From SABI01 sp963678555 (GTDB taxonomy: Bacteria; Spirochaetota; Spirochaetia; Sphaerochaetales; Sphaerochaetaceae): 64,000 nt of DNA. Of this stretch, positions 24,391 to 32,635 are shown piece by piece. Both the position numbers and the translations under genes were made by a program. The stretch lies in the NCBI GenBank assembly GCA_963678555.2, contig CAXXJA010000003.1, positions 496,001 to 560,000 on the forward strand. The letters run 5' to 3'. A model generated the notes under the pieces. It was not told the origin of the DNA, ran no database searches, and saw only the letters and a program-made list of their open reading frames with translations. How positions within the stretch are numbered: the first letter of the stretch is position 1; the number at the start of each line of letters is the position of its first letter.

Positions 24391-24955
24391 GTATTGTTTC
24401 CTCTGTCGCTGTCTCGTTGTCTGTTCGTGTATAGAAACGTAACAATGACCTCCCGTAGCTTCTTTCATCAGTAAAATTAAGGGATCCAATCGTATCAGGC
24501 CATTGTCTATTCTCTTCCCGTGGATAGTGAATGATAAACAGGCCTCCCGGAGCAAGGATATCAGCCGCATCGACGGCCTGTGCGATGTTGAGTTTCCCTT
24601 TCATCGGAAAGGGAGGGTCTGCGTAGATGACATCATAGACGATTCTGGCTGTCGGTATGAAACGGAAGACGTTGGTCATGAAGAGCTGGATGGGAGATTC
24701 TATGATGGAAATGTTCCGTTCGATGGTTGCTCTCTTCTTCCTGTCCATCTCCACCAGATGCACCGGCTGAGCACCTCTCGAAGCTGCTTCCATTCCGACG
24801 AGTCCGCTTCCGCTGAACAGATCAAGGAAGGCTCTGTCCTGAAGGTCACGGATGATGGAGAACATAGATTCTCTCATGCGGTCCATCGCCGGACGGATCA
24901 CCCCCGGAGGACACGTTACGGTCCTTCCTCTGTACTTGCCTGCTGTGATTCTCAT
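24380..24955 (-). CDS. rsmD: 16S rRNA (guanine966-N2)-methyltransferase
   Basis: A 191-residue SAM-dependent methyltransferase that modifies G966 of 16S rRNA in the 30S subunit. It starts with the family's MRITAGKYRGRTV and PAMDRMRESMFSII. Motif I is FLDLFSGSGLVGMEA, and the catalytic DPPF motif is in VIYADPPFPM. The length is normal. It lies in the order recG-rsmD-thioesterase on the minus strand. The ribosome binding site is weak, which fits read-through translation within an operon. Confidence 0.92.
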   Translation of the reverse strand: MRITAGKYRGRTVTCPPGVIRPAMDRMRESMFSIIRDLQDRAFLDLFSGSGLVGMEAASRGAQPVHLVEMDRKKRATIERNISIIESPIQLFMTNVFRFIPTARIVYDVIYADPPFPMKGKLNIAQAVDAADILAPGGLFIIHYPREENRQWPDTIGSLNFTDERSYGRSLLRFYTRTDNETATEETIHED

Positions 24956-25013
24956 ATCTACGTACTGTACGCCAGAGAGGGGAAAATTTCAATGCGGAGG
25001 AGGCTCCTGACGG

Positions 25014-27086
25014 TCACTGCGCATCATACTGATAGGGAGCATGAGTGAGGACGTTTCTGATCCTATCATGACGCGCTTCGAGAAGCCCCTCATCTTCGGC
25101 GATCACCTCATCGACGAGAAGCTTCACCTCCTGGATCAACTCCATATCATCGGTGAGAGATGCGAACTTCAGACGGAGGAAGCCGGACTGTTTCACCCCT
25201 GTGATATCTCCGGGTCCGCGGATAAGGAGGTCCTGTTCACTGATCAGGAATCCGTCATGGGTCTCCTTGAGTACTTTCAGCCGTTTCTGTGCATCTTCGG
25301 TGAGGGGGCTGTTATATACGAGGAAACAGTATGACTGGAGGTCACTCCTGCCTACCCGTCCTCTCAGCTGATGAAGCGCCGCCAGACCGAAGCGTTCTGC
25401 ATGCTCGATGACCATCACCGTGGCATTGGGGATATCGAGGCCCACCTCCACAACGCTGGTACTGACGATGTAGGTCAGCCGGCCGTCACGGAAATCATGG
25501 AGGATCCGCATCTTTTCCTCTTCGCTTATCCGGCTGTGAATGAAGGCGGAGGGAACCCCGGGATACATGGTGGAAGCGAGGAATTCATACATGCTTTTCA
25601 CGTCACGAAGGTCCGATTCCCCGCTGTCATCGATACGGGGATAGACGAAGTAGGCCTGGTGTCCACGCTCGAATTCCACCTGAATCGACTTGTACATCCG
25701 GTCTCGGCTCTCTTCCTTTACCAGGTAGGTGACCACAGGCAGTCTTCCCTTGGGCATCTGGCGAATCGTCGAGACGTTGATATCACCGAAGACGGTGAGT
25801 GCAAGAGACCGGGGGATCGGTGTTGCGCTCATCATCAGTACATCGGGCTCCATCCCTTTCTCCTTGAGTTTCGCACGTTGAAGGACCCCGAAACGATGCT
25901 GCTCATCGATGATGATATACTTCAGATTTCTGAAGGTTACATCATCACTGAACAGTGCGTGAGTACCGATCGCGATATCGATCTCTCCGGTTTTGAGTGC
26001 TTCGATGAGATACCCCCTCGCCTTCTGCTTCAGAGCTCCGGTGATGAACGCGAGTCGCACTCCCAGTGGTTCCAGATAGAGGGCCGCCTGCTCTGCATGC
26101 TGCCGTGCAAGAAGTTCGGTCGGTGCCATGAACGCAACCTGACCTCCACCTCCTATCACGTTCAGTGCGCTGATCCAGGCAACAAGGGTTTTTCCGCTTC
26201 CCACATCCCCCTGAAGAAGACGGTTCATCACCTGACGGCTTTCAAGATCCGTAAGAATTTCCTCCAGACAGGTTTTCTGGTCATCTGTGAGAGAAAAGGG
26301 GAGATGTTCAAGCAGTTTCCGCTGCAGTTTTTTTCCGGCTTCGGTTCGTGCTGACCCGCCATACGGTCTCTGGTGCAGCCTCCGGGCATTCATCAGGAGG
26401 AGATAGAACAGTTCGGTGAAGGCAAGGGTCCTGTAGCCCCGATTGACCTGATCCATCGTTGAGGGACTGTGAATCGCTCTGAAAGCTTCATCGGTACGCA
26501 TCAGCTGATATCGCTGCATGATATAGTCGGGTAGTTCTTCTTCCAATGCAGGGATGTTCTTAAGCACCTCCTGTACATGGCGCCTCACTCCTTTCTGGGT
26601 GAGTTTTCCCGACAGGGGGTACATCGGGTTCAGTGACCCGTATCCTGCGGCATCTTCTATCGAGTGTGAGACATGCACCATCTCAAACTGACTGCTCTGC
26701 AGTTCACCCCAGTGATGTGAGACCTGACCCCACAGATAGAATCGGCTTCCGATGCGGAATACCTTTTCCAGATAGTTGCGGTTAAAACAGAGCAGTGATG
26801 CACGAGCATCTCCCTCGCCGCTGATGTCCTGTACGGTCACCTTGAGGGTGCGTTTACGCCCCGAACCGAAATAGGAGTGCCCGGTCACCTCCACCAGAGT
26901 GTTTGCATACTCCCCGTCTGAAACAAGACCGAGGGGAGTTATCGTCGTACGATCTTCATACCCTCTGGGCAGGAGATGGAGGAGATCGGAGCAGGTGGTG
27001 ACACCCATCTGTGCATAGGCTGATGCGAGATGTTTTCCAACTCCGCTGAGTGTCTGTATATCACTGTCGAGGTTTCGTGCCCACAC
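25014..27086 (-). CDS. recG: ATP-dependent DNA helicase RecG
   Basis: A 690-residue branch-migrating helicase acting on stalled forks and recombination intermediates. The N-terminal wedge/OB region contains LLPRGYEDRTTITPLG. The motor has Walker A GDVGSGKTL near residue 293, DEQHRFGV near residue 391, and the C-terminal RecG signature around LHQLRGRVGRSDLQSYC. The start is taken as GTG 27086, because AGGAT overlapping the yggT stop codon sits eight bases ahead; ATG 27131 would lie deep inside yggT and lacks a site. It is part of the dnaE-yggT-recG-rsmD-thioesterase transcription unit. Confidence 0.93.
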   Translation of the reverse strand: MWARNLDSDIQTLSGVGKHLASAYAQMGVTTCSDLLHLLPRGYEDRTTITPLGLVSDGEYANTLVEVTGHSYFGSGRKRTLKVTVQDISGEGDARASLLCFNRNYLEKVFRIGSRFYLWGQVSHHWGELQSSQFEMVHVSHSIEDAAGYGSLNPMYPLSGKLTQKGVRRHVQEVLKNIPALEEELPDYIMQRYQLMRTDEAFRAIHSPSTMDQVNRGYRTLAFTELFYLLLMNARRLHQRPYGGSARTEAGKKLQRKLLEHLPFSLTDDQKTCLEEILTDLESRQVMNRLLQGDVGSGKTLVAWISALNVIGGGGQVAFMAPTELLARQHAEQAALYLEPLGVRLAFITGALKQKARGYLIEALKTGEIDIAIGTHALFSDDVTFRNLKYIIIDEQHRFGVLQRAKLKEKGMEPDVLMMSATPIPRSLALTVFGDINVSTIRQMPKGRLPVVTYLVKEESRDRMYKSIQVEFERGHQAYFVYPRIDDSGESDLRDVKSMYEFLASTMYPGVPSAFIHSRISEEEKMRILHDFRDGRLTYIVSTSVVEVGLDIPNATVMVIEHAERFGLAALHQLRGRVGRSDLQSYCFLVYNSPLTEDAQKRLKVLKETHDGFLISEQDLLIRGPGDITGVKQSGFLRLKFASLTDDMELIQEVKLLVDEVIAEDEGLLEARHDRIRNVLTHAPYQYDAQ

Positions 27087-27096
27087 GCCATCTATC

Positions 27097-27696
27097 CTAG
27101 AATGGCAGTTGAGCAAGATACCTGACGGCAATATTGATGAGGTTCATCAGTGCGACATACAGGAGAACGGAGAGGATCGTCGCAGTATACAGGAGAGTTC
27201 TGTCGGATACGGCCTTGCCTGAGAAGATCGAGGAGTGAACAAGGTCTAGCACCTTCTGAAGCCATTGATTGAGCATCATGGTGTATTGAATCGTGTTCGG
27301 AGTCCGTTTGTAGGTCAGCACGAGACGGATGATCAGCAGGATGATGATGATTCCGAGGAAGATAGAGAAGAAGGACCACCACAGGGACTGAACAATCGTT
27401 GCAAGGATATAGCCTACACTCATTCGTCCCGTCACCGCGTAGGTCGAGATGATGTTCTGAAGAATCGAGATGCTCATCAGAGCAAGAAGGACGCTGAAAT
27501 CGAATCTCTGAAACCTGAGGAATCTGACACGCCGGAATATATTGAGGAAGGGATCGGTGAACCGGGCTATGATATCGAGCAGGCCGCTGCTTCTGACCGG
27601 ACGGACAGGTTGAATCCAGCTGGTAATGATCCTGATCAGAATCATGATGTTGTAGATTGAAAGCAGAAACGACACGACTCGTGCAAGTTCTCTCAT
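27097..27696 (-). CDS. YggT-family membrane protein
   Basis: A 199-residue integral membrane protein with two YggT units: LLSIYNIMILIRIITSWI ... ITDPFLNIFRRV, then a second, more degenerate half after residue 95. Each unit has two hydrophobic helices around an RxxxP-type loop. YggT proteins are linked to membrane ion homeostasis and division but lack an assigned activity. ATG 27696 follows AAGGAG by seven bases and lies ten bases after the dnaE stop, so it belongs to that operon. The presence between dnaE and recG is likely positional only. Confidence 0.82.
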   Translation of the reverse strand: MRELARVVSFLLSIYNIMILIRIITSWIQPVRPVRSSGLLDIIARFTDPFLNIFRRVRFLRFQRFDFSVLLALMSISILQNIISTYAVTGRMSVGYILATIVQSLWWSFFSIFLGIIIILLIIRLVLTYKRTPNTIQYTMMLNQWLQKVLDLVHSSIFSGKAVSDRTLLYTATILSVLLYVALMNLINIAVRYLAQLPF

Positions 27697-27706
27697 AGTT
27701 GACTCC

Positions 27707-30700
27707 TTATACGAACCAGACGTCACTTACCGCCTGGTATTCCTTGATCGCATGAATGAATTCGTTGCCGTAGAGAATGGAGAAATCACGGCCGGCACGG
27801 ATGATATGTTCCTTCCGGGTGAGCTCTTCCTCTCCGCTCTCACCGTTTATACCCTCCTCTTCGATCACATGGAGGGTGAGCGGAAGTGATCCGCTGTAGG
27901 TGATACACGTATCAACGATGCTCGTCAGTTCCTTTGACGTACACAGTTCCTTGATGAGGGTCAGGTGGGCTTCCTTTAATGCTGCGGCTTCAAGCGAGTC
28001 CGGATCGACGATACTGTGCACTCTGAACGAGAGCTCATTGTTTCTCAGTTCGAAGGTTCCGGTGAACCCGTGTATCGTGTCCACCGCGACCTGCTGTGAG
28101 AACTTCTCCCATTCGGGGGGGAGTATCACGGCATCAACTTCACCGTTGAAATCACTGAGTTTGATGAATGCCATCGGCTTCCCGTTTCCCTTCTGCGTTA
28201 TGTGTTCCCTTACCTGTGTTATCATGGCTACAAGGTTCACGCTTCGTCCAGTGGGTATCTTTTCCTGTGATGCGAGGTCAACGGTGACGGCACGTTCCCA
28301 TGCCTCGCGATACACATCCATAGGATGGCCGGAAACGTAGAAGCCGAGGAGCTGTTTCTCGGTCTCGAGTTTTTCGAGGAGTGTGCTGTCCTCCATCTCC
28401 TCCATCGTGAAGGTTTCCATGGAGGCTTCTTCATCTGCATCGAACAGGCTCACCTGTCCAAAGGCAGTGCTCTCTCGTCGTTTCTGTGCGTACTTGATCG
28501 CCTGCTCCATGTTCGCAAGAAGCGTCGGTCTGTTGATCCCAAGTTCGTCAAAGGCTCCCGACTTGATCAGGGATTCAACGAGACGGCTGTTGAGAACACG
28601 CGGTTCGTTTCGCTGAAGAAAGTCGAGGAAACTTACAAACGGTCCGGAGGCAGAGCGTTCAGCAAGGATCGATTCCACCGCGGCCTCTCCCACATTCTTG
28701 ATCCCCTGAAGTCCGTACACGATCTGACCGTCAACAACGGTGAACTGCCTTCCTGAGGTGTTTATGCTCGGCGGTGTTATTGTGATTCCCATCGAGCGTG
28801 TATCGGCAAGATAGAGGGAGAACTTATCGGGAGAGTTCATCTCATTGGTGAGGTTCGCCGCCATGAACTCACTCGGGTAATTTGCCTTCAGATAGGCTGT
28901 CTGATAGGCTACGACCGAGTAGGCAGCTGCGTGTGATTTATTAAAACCATACCCTGCAAAGGGCAGGAGCATCTCGAAAATACCCTCTGCTATCTCTTTT
29001 GAGTAGCCTTTTTCTTCAGCACCCCGTATGAAGTTGACCTTTTCTCTGGCCATGACTTCCGCCTTCTTTTTACCCATTGCACGGCGGAGCAGGTCAGCTG
29101 CACCCATCGAATACCCGGCTATGATCTGTGCTACCTTCATGACCTGTTCCTGATACACGATGACCCCGTAGGTCGTCTCAAGCGGTGGAGCCAGGTCGGG
29201 GTGGAAGTATTCGATCGGAGTTTTTCCGTTCTTGGATTCGATGAACTTCGGGATGTAGGCCATGGGTCCGGGACGGTAGAGGGCATTCAATGCGACAAGG
29301 TCTTCAATGGTGTTCGGCTGAGCATCCCTGAGAATCCGCTTCATGCCCGCGCTTTCAAACTGGAAGACACCTCCCGATTCTCCCTCTCCGAGCATACGGA
29401 ACGTGTTCGCATCATGCTCATCGATGTGGTCGATGGAGAAATCAGGTTGATGCATCCTGATGAGTTCCACGGTGTGCTGAATGAGTGTGAGGGTCTTGAG
29501 ACCGAGGAAGTCCATCTTCACCAGACCGCAGTCTTCGAGCATGTCCATGGTATACTGAGTCGAGACTGCCTCACTTTTCGAATCATAGTAGAGCGGAACA
29601 TAGTTGGTAAGATCACTCTTTCCGATAACGACACCGGCAGCATGGGTCGAGATGTGTCTGTTGAGCCCCTCGAGCCGTTTGGCGACATCGAACAGTTCAG
29701 CGTACACTCCTCCCTTTTCTATCAGTTCCTTAAGCTCCGGCCGGTAATCTATGACTCCCTGCACCGTGAGCTTCGGCGGCTTTCCGCCATCTGCGGGTGC
29801 AGGCAGGCTGTCTGGCACGAGGGAGACGATACGGGTTGCCTCTGCGAAGGGAATGTCGAGGACTCTGGCGACATCCTTGATCACCTGCTTGACCTTTAGT
29901 GTTCCGAAGGTGGCGATCTGTGCGACTCTGCTCACACCATACTTCGCTGTTACATAATCGATGACCTCCTGCCGACGTTCGAAACAGAAGTCGATATCGA
30001 AGTCAGGCATCGATACACGTTCCGGGTTGAGAAACCGTTCGAAGATCAGATTGTACTTGATCGGATCGATATCGGTGATCGTCATGGAATAGGCGACGAT
30101 AGAACCGGCTCCTGATCCTCTACCCGGCCCGACAGGAATATTATGCTGTTTCGCCCAGTGGATGAAATCCCAGACGATCAGGAAGTAGCCCGTGAATCCC
30201 ATGGAGATAATGACGCCCAGCTCGTACTCGAGCCGTTCGGTCAGTTCTTCGGTAATGACCTCATACCTGTCCTTGAGTCCCTCGGTTGCAATATGTCTCA
30301 GATATTCGGTATCACTGGAAAACTCTTCGGGAATATCGAAATCGGGGAGGAGTGGACCGGGAAGAGATATCTCCAGGTTCGTCATGTCGGCAATTCTGAG
30401 TGTGTTATCGAGAGCTTCCGGGACGTGTGAGAAGAGCTCTTCCATCTCATCACCGGTTTTCAGATAGAACTGGTCACTATCGAACTGCATCCTCGAGGCA
30501 TCGTTCTTCTTCTTGTTGGTTCCGATACAGACGGCGATATCCTGAGCATTTGCATCCGAGCTGTCAATGTAGTGGATATCGTTGGTTGCCACCAGAGGGA
30601 TACCTGTTTCCTTCGACAGCGTGATCATCAGCTCATTGACTTTCTTCTGTTCGGGAAGGCCGTGGTCCTGCAGTTCGAGGAAGTAGCGTCCGTTGTCGAA

Positions 30701-31198
30701 GATGTTGTTATAGAACAGTGCCCGCTCCTTCGCACCGTCATAGGCATTCTCATTGAGTAGAGTGGGGATCTCTCCGCCGAGGCAGGCACTCATGCAGATC
30801 AGTCCTTCGTTGTACTCCCGTAACAGTTCATCATCGACCCGGGGTTTGTAGTAGAACCCTTCCGTATAGGCTATGCTGTCAAGTTTGATCAGGTTCCGGT
30901 AGCCGGTCTCATTCATGGCAAGGAGGACGAGGTGGTAATAGCGGGAACCGCTCATCGTCATCGACTTCTCCGTGTGGCTCTCCGGGTTGACGTACAGTTC
31001 ACAACCTATGATGGGTTTGATGTCATGTTCACGGCATGCCTGATAGAACCTGAGGGCACCGAACATGTTCCCATGGTCAGTGAGCGCGAGGGCTTTCATG
31101 CCATATTCCTTAGCCCGTTCCATGTATTTGGAAATCGGTGCTATCCCGTCAAGAAGTGAATAGTCACTGTGGTTATGTAGGTGGACAAATTCTCTCAT
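27707..31198 (-). CDS. dnaE: DNA polymerase III subunit alpha
   Basis: A 1163-residue replicative polymerase of the DnaE1 type. An N-terminal PHP domain (FVHLHNHSDYSLLDG) is followed by the polymerase palm with PDFDIDFCFERR near residue 397-408, the fingers region (GRGSGAGSIVAY) and a C-terminal OB-fold near residue 980-1050 (VNLVAMITQVREHITQKG). There is no internal 3'-5' exonuclease domain, so it is not PolC; proofreading must come from a separate subunit or the PHP domain. It heads the five-gene minus-strand operon. A TACAAT -10-like hexamer lies about 35 bases upstream of the ATG. Confidence 0.96.
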   Translation of the reverse strand: MREFVHLHNHSDYSLLDGIAPISKYMERAKEYGMKALALTDHGNMFGALRFYQACREHDIKPIIGCELYVNPESHTEKSMTMSGSRYYHLVLLAMNETGYRNLIKLDSIAYTEGFYYKPRVDDELLREYNEGLICMSACLGGEIPTLLNENAYDGAKERALFYNNIFDNGRYFLELQDHGLPEQKKVNELMITLSKETGIPLVATNDIHYIDSSDANAQDIAVCIGTNKKKNDASRMQFDSDQFYLKTGDEMEELFSHVPEALDNTLRIADMTNLEISLPGPLLPDFDIPEEFSSDTEYLRHIATEGLKDRYEVITEELTERLEYELGVIISMGFTGYFLIVWDFIHWAKQHNIPVGPGRGSGAGSIVAYSMTITDIDPIKYNLIFERFLNPERVSMPDFDIDFCFERRQEVIDYVTAKYGVSRVAQIATFGTLKVKQVIKDVARVLDIPFAEATRIVSLVPDSLPAPADGGKPPKLTVQGVIDYRPELKELIEKGGVYAELFDVAKRLEGLNRHISTHAAGVVIGKSDLTNYVPLYYDSKSEAVSTQYTMDMLEDCGLVKMDFLGLKTLTLIQHTVELIRMHQPDFSIDHIDEHDANTFRMLGEGESGGVFQFESAGMKRILRDAQPNTIEDLVALNALYRPGPMAYIPKFIESKNGKTPIEYFHPDLAPPLETTYGVIVYQEQVMKVAQIIAGYSMGAADLLRRAMGKKKAEVMAREKVNFIRGAEEKGYSKEIAEGIFEMLLPFAGYGFNKSHAAAYSVVAYQTAYLKANYPSEFMAANLTNEMNSPDKFSLYLADTRSMGITITPPSINTSGRQFTVVDGQIVYGLQGIKNVGEAAVESILAERSASGPFVSFLDFLQRNEPRVLNSRLVESLIKSGAFDELGINRPTLLANMEQAIKYAQKRRESTAFGQVSLFDADEEASMETFTMEEMEDSTLLEKLETEKQLLGFYVSGHPMDVYREAWERAVTVDLASQEKIPTGRSVNLVAMITQVREHITQKGNGKPMAFIKLSDFNGEVDAVILPPEWEKFSQQVAVDTIHGFTGTFELRNNELSFRVHSIVDPDSLEAAALKEAHLTLIKELCTSKELTSIVDTCITYSGSLPLTLHVIEEEGINGESGEEELTRKEHIIRAGRDFSILYGNEFIHAIKEYQAVSDVWFV

Positions 31199-31260
31199 GC
31201 GTACTGCTTCCTCTCTCAGCGCGTCATTGTACCATACATCACCGATCTTGATTAGACCTG

Positions 31261-32145
31261 CTAGGAAAGTCCGTCGATATTCAGAGAGTGGAGCAGTGCC
31301 TCTATCAGGCGCCTTCCTCTCTCCCGCTGAAGGTTGGACACGCCATTGTGTACAACCTGATCAACATGCTCTTCCATGAGTCTTCTCACGCGTCCCATCT
31401 GTGCACTCTTCAACGGGATCGTCATTCCTATCATCTGGAGAGTGAGGTCAGGAGGTACGATGAAGAGAGATTCAGGGAAGATCAGTGAAATGTTGAAGCG
31501 GCTTATGAGTGATTCCCGTTCAAAACAGGCAAGGGAAGCAATCACGGCTTCTTCTGGTCTGCGCATGACGTCGCCTGCAATCATCTGTGACGAGAAGGTT
31601 TCCTTCTCATCCGAGATTCTCACACCCCCGATGACCTCCTTCTCTCCCAGGCGTAGTGTACCGTCCCGCTCGTAGAGAGAACTGATCGGTTTCCAGGAGG
31701 CTGTGAGTCGCTGATTCTTGAGTGTGTAGATCTGGACTTCCGCATCGAGAGCAGCCAGGGCACCGCTCAGTGCAATTCGGCGAGAGGGGATCGCCAGGGC
31801 TCCGCCGAGTGTGCTCTGCCTCCTGATGATCAGCGTGCCCGAGTGAGCGATGGAGGCGAGGAGGAGGGTCGGCAGGGCCTGTTTACCCGCACTCATGATA
31901 TGTTCGAGATTGACCATAGAGCCGATCTCGAGGGTTCTGTCATTCCTGCTTATCCGCTTGAACTCGCTGATTTCTCCCAGGTAGACGATATCGCGATGGG
32001 AGTCACAGGGGTAGAAGGAGGGTGATTGCATCAGATAGGTCCCTCCTGCAAACAGGGTCGGCTCCTTCACTCTCTGCAGTGTTGCGGCCAGATCATGGAG
32101 ACTCCGTGGTGTGTGGATCGTTGCTGATTTGCTATTGTCTAGCAC
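31261..32145 (-). CDS. FAD-binding subunit of a molybdenum-hydroxylase-like complex
   Basis: A 294-residue CoxM/XdhB-type flavoprotein subunit. The FAD-binding loop FAGGTYLM is at about residue 37 and the second FAD motif TLGGALAIP is near residue 117, both in the places expected for this family. GTG 32145 is the preferred start: GGAGG lies seven bases ahead, and it gives a normal family N-terminus, whereas ATG 32202 lies in the preceding gene. It overlaps the iron-sulfur subunit by 14 bases. It is the last gene of the three-gene operon. Electron transfer from FAD to NAD(P) is the usual role; the substrate here is unknown. Confidence 0.8.
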   Translation of the reverse strand: MLDNSKSATIHTPRSLHDLAATLQRVKEPTLFAGGTYLMQSPSFYPCDSHRDIVYLGEISEFKRISRNDRTLEIGSMVNLEHIMSAGKQALPTLLLASIAHSGTLIIRRQSTLGGALAIPSRRIALSGALAALDAEVQIYTLKNQRLTASWKPISSLYERDGTLRLGEKEVIGGVRISDEKETFSSQMIAGDVMRRPEEAVIASLACFERESLISRFNISLIFPESLFIVPPDLTLQMIGMTIPLKSAQMGRVRRLMEEHVDQVVHNGVSNLQRERGRRLIEALLHSLNIDGLS

Positions 32146-32635
32146 GGCGTTTCCTCCGGTACCCTGCTGCTGCATGGTAGATGTCGATGATCTCGTGGGC
32201 ATCGAGGCATGAACAGCGGTTCAGCTGCATCTCTCTGACAACAGTGGCATCATCAAGCTTTTCCGGCAGTCCTTCCTTGGTCTTCTCAACCTGCTGAAGG
32301 ATTGACTCGAGGATCAGAGATTTCGAAGCGAAGCAGTGGGAGCAGGGATAGTAGCCGGTATCCTCATATGCCCTGATGACATCCTGACTGAACCGGGTCT
32401 TCTGAAACCCTTCGAACGTCGTGATCTGTGCATTCTGCAGCAGGAAGGCAGGGGTCAGGCAGGAAAGCACCGCCTTGTCATTCAGCAGGACGACGCAGTT
32501 GCCGCACAGTCCTCCAGAGCACTCACCCATGATCGATTTTGCCTCGACATCGTATTCGAGTATCAGGTTCAGGGGTTTGCTTCCGTTGACATAGAGGGTA
32601 TGAGGGATTTTGTCGATGGTGCATTCGATCTTCAT
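32132..32635 (-). CDS. [2Fe-2S] subunit of a molybdenum-hydroxylase-like complex
   Basis: A 167-residue CoxS/XdhC-type iron-sulfur subunit. The plant-ferredoxin cluster motif is ECSGGLCGNC ... SCL in the first half. The second, helical cluster uses CSHC and, after about 50 residues, CSC. All eight cysteines needed for two [2Fe-2S] clusters are present, so this subunit looks functional. It starts with an ATGA overlap on the large-subunit gene and has AAGGA ahead of it. It would pass electrons between the large subunit and the FAD subunit. Confidence 0.85.
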   Translation of the reverse strand: MKIECTIDKIPHTLYVNGSKPLNLILEYDVEAKSIMGECSGGLCGNCVVLLNDKAVLSCLTPAFLLQNAQITTFEGFQKTRFSQDVIRAYEDTGYYPCSHCFASKSLILESILQQVEKTKEGLPEKLDDATVVREMQLNRCSCLDAHEIIDIYHAAAGYRRKRRARQ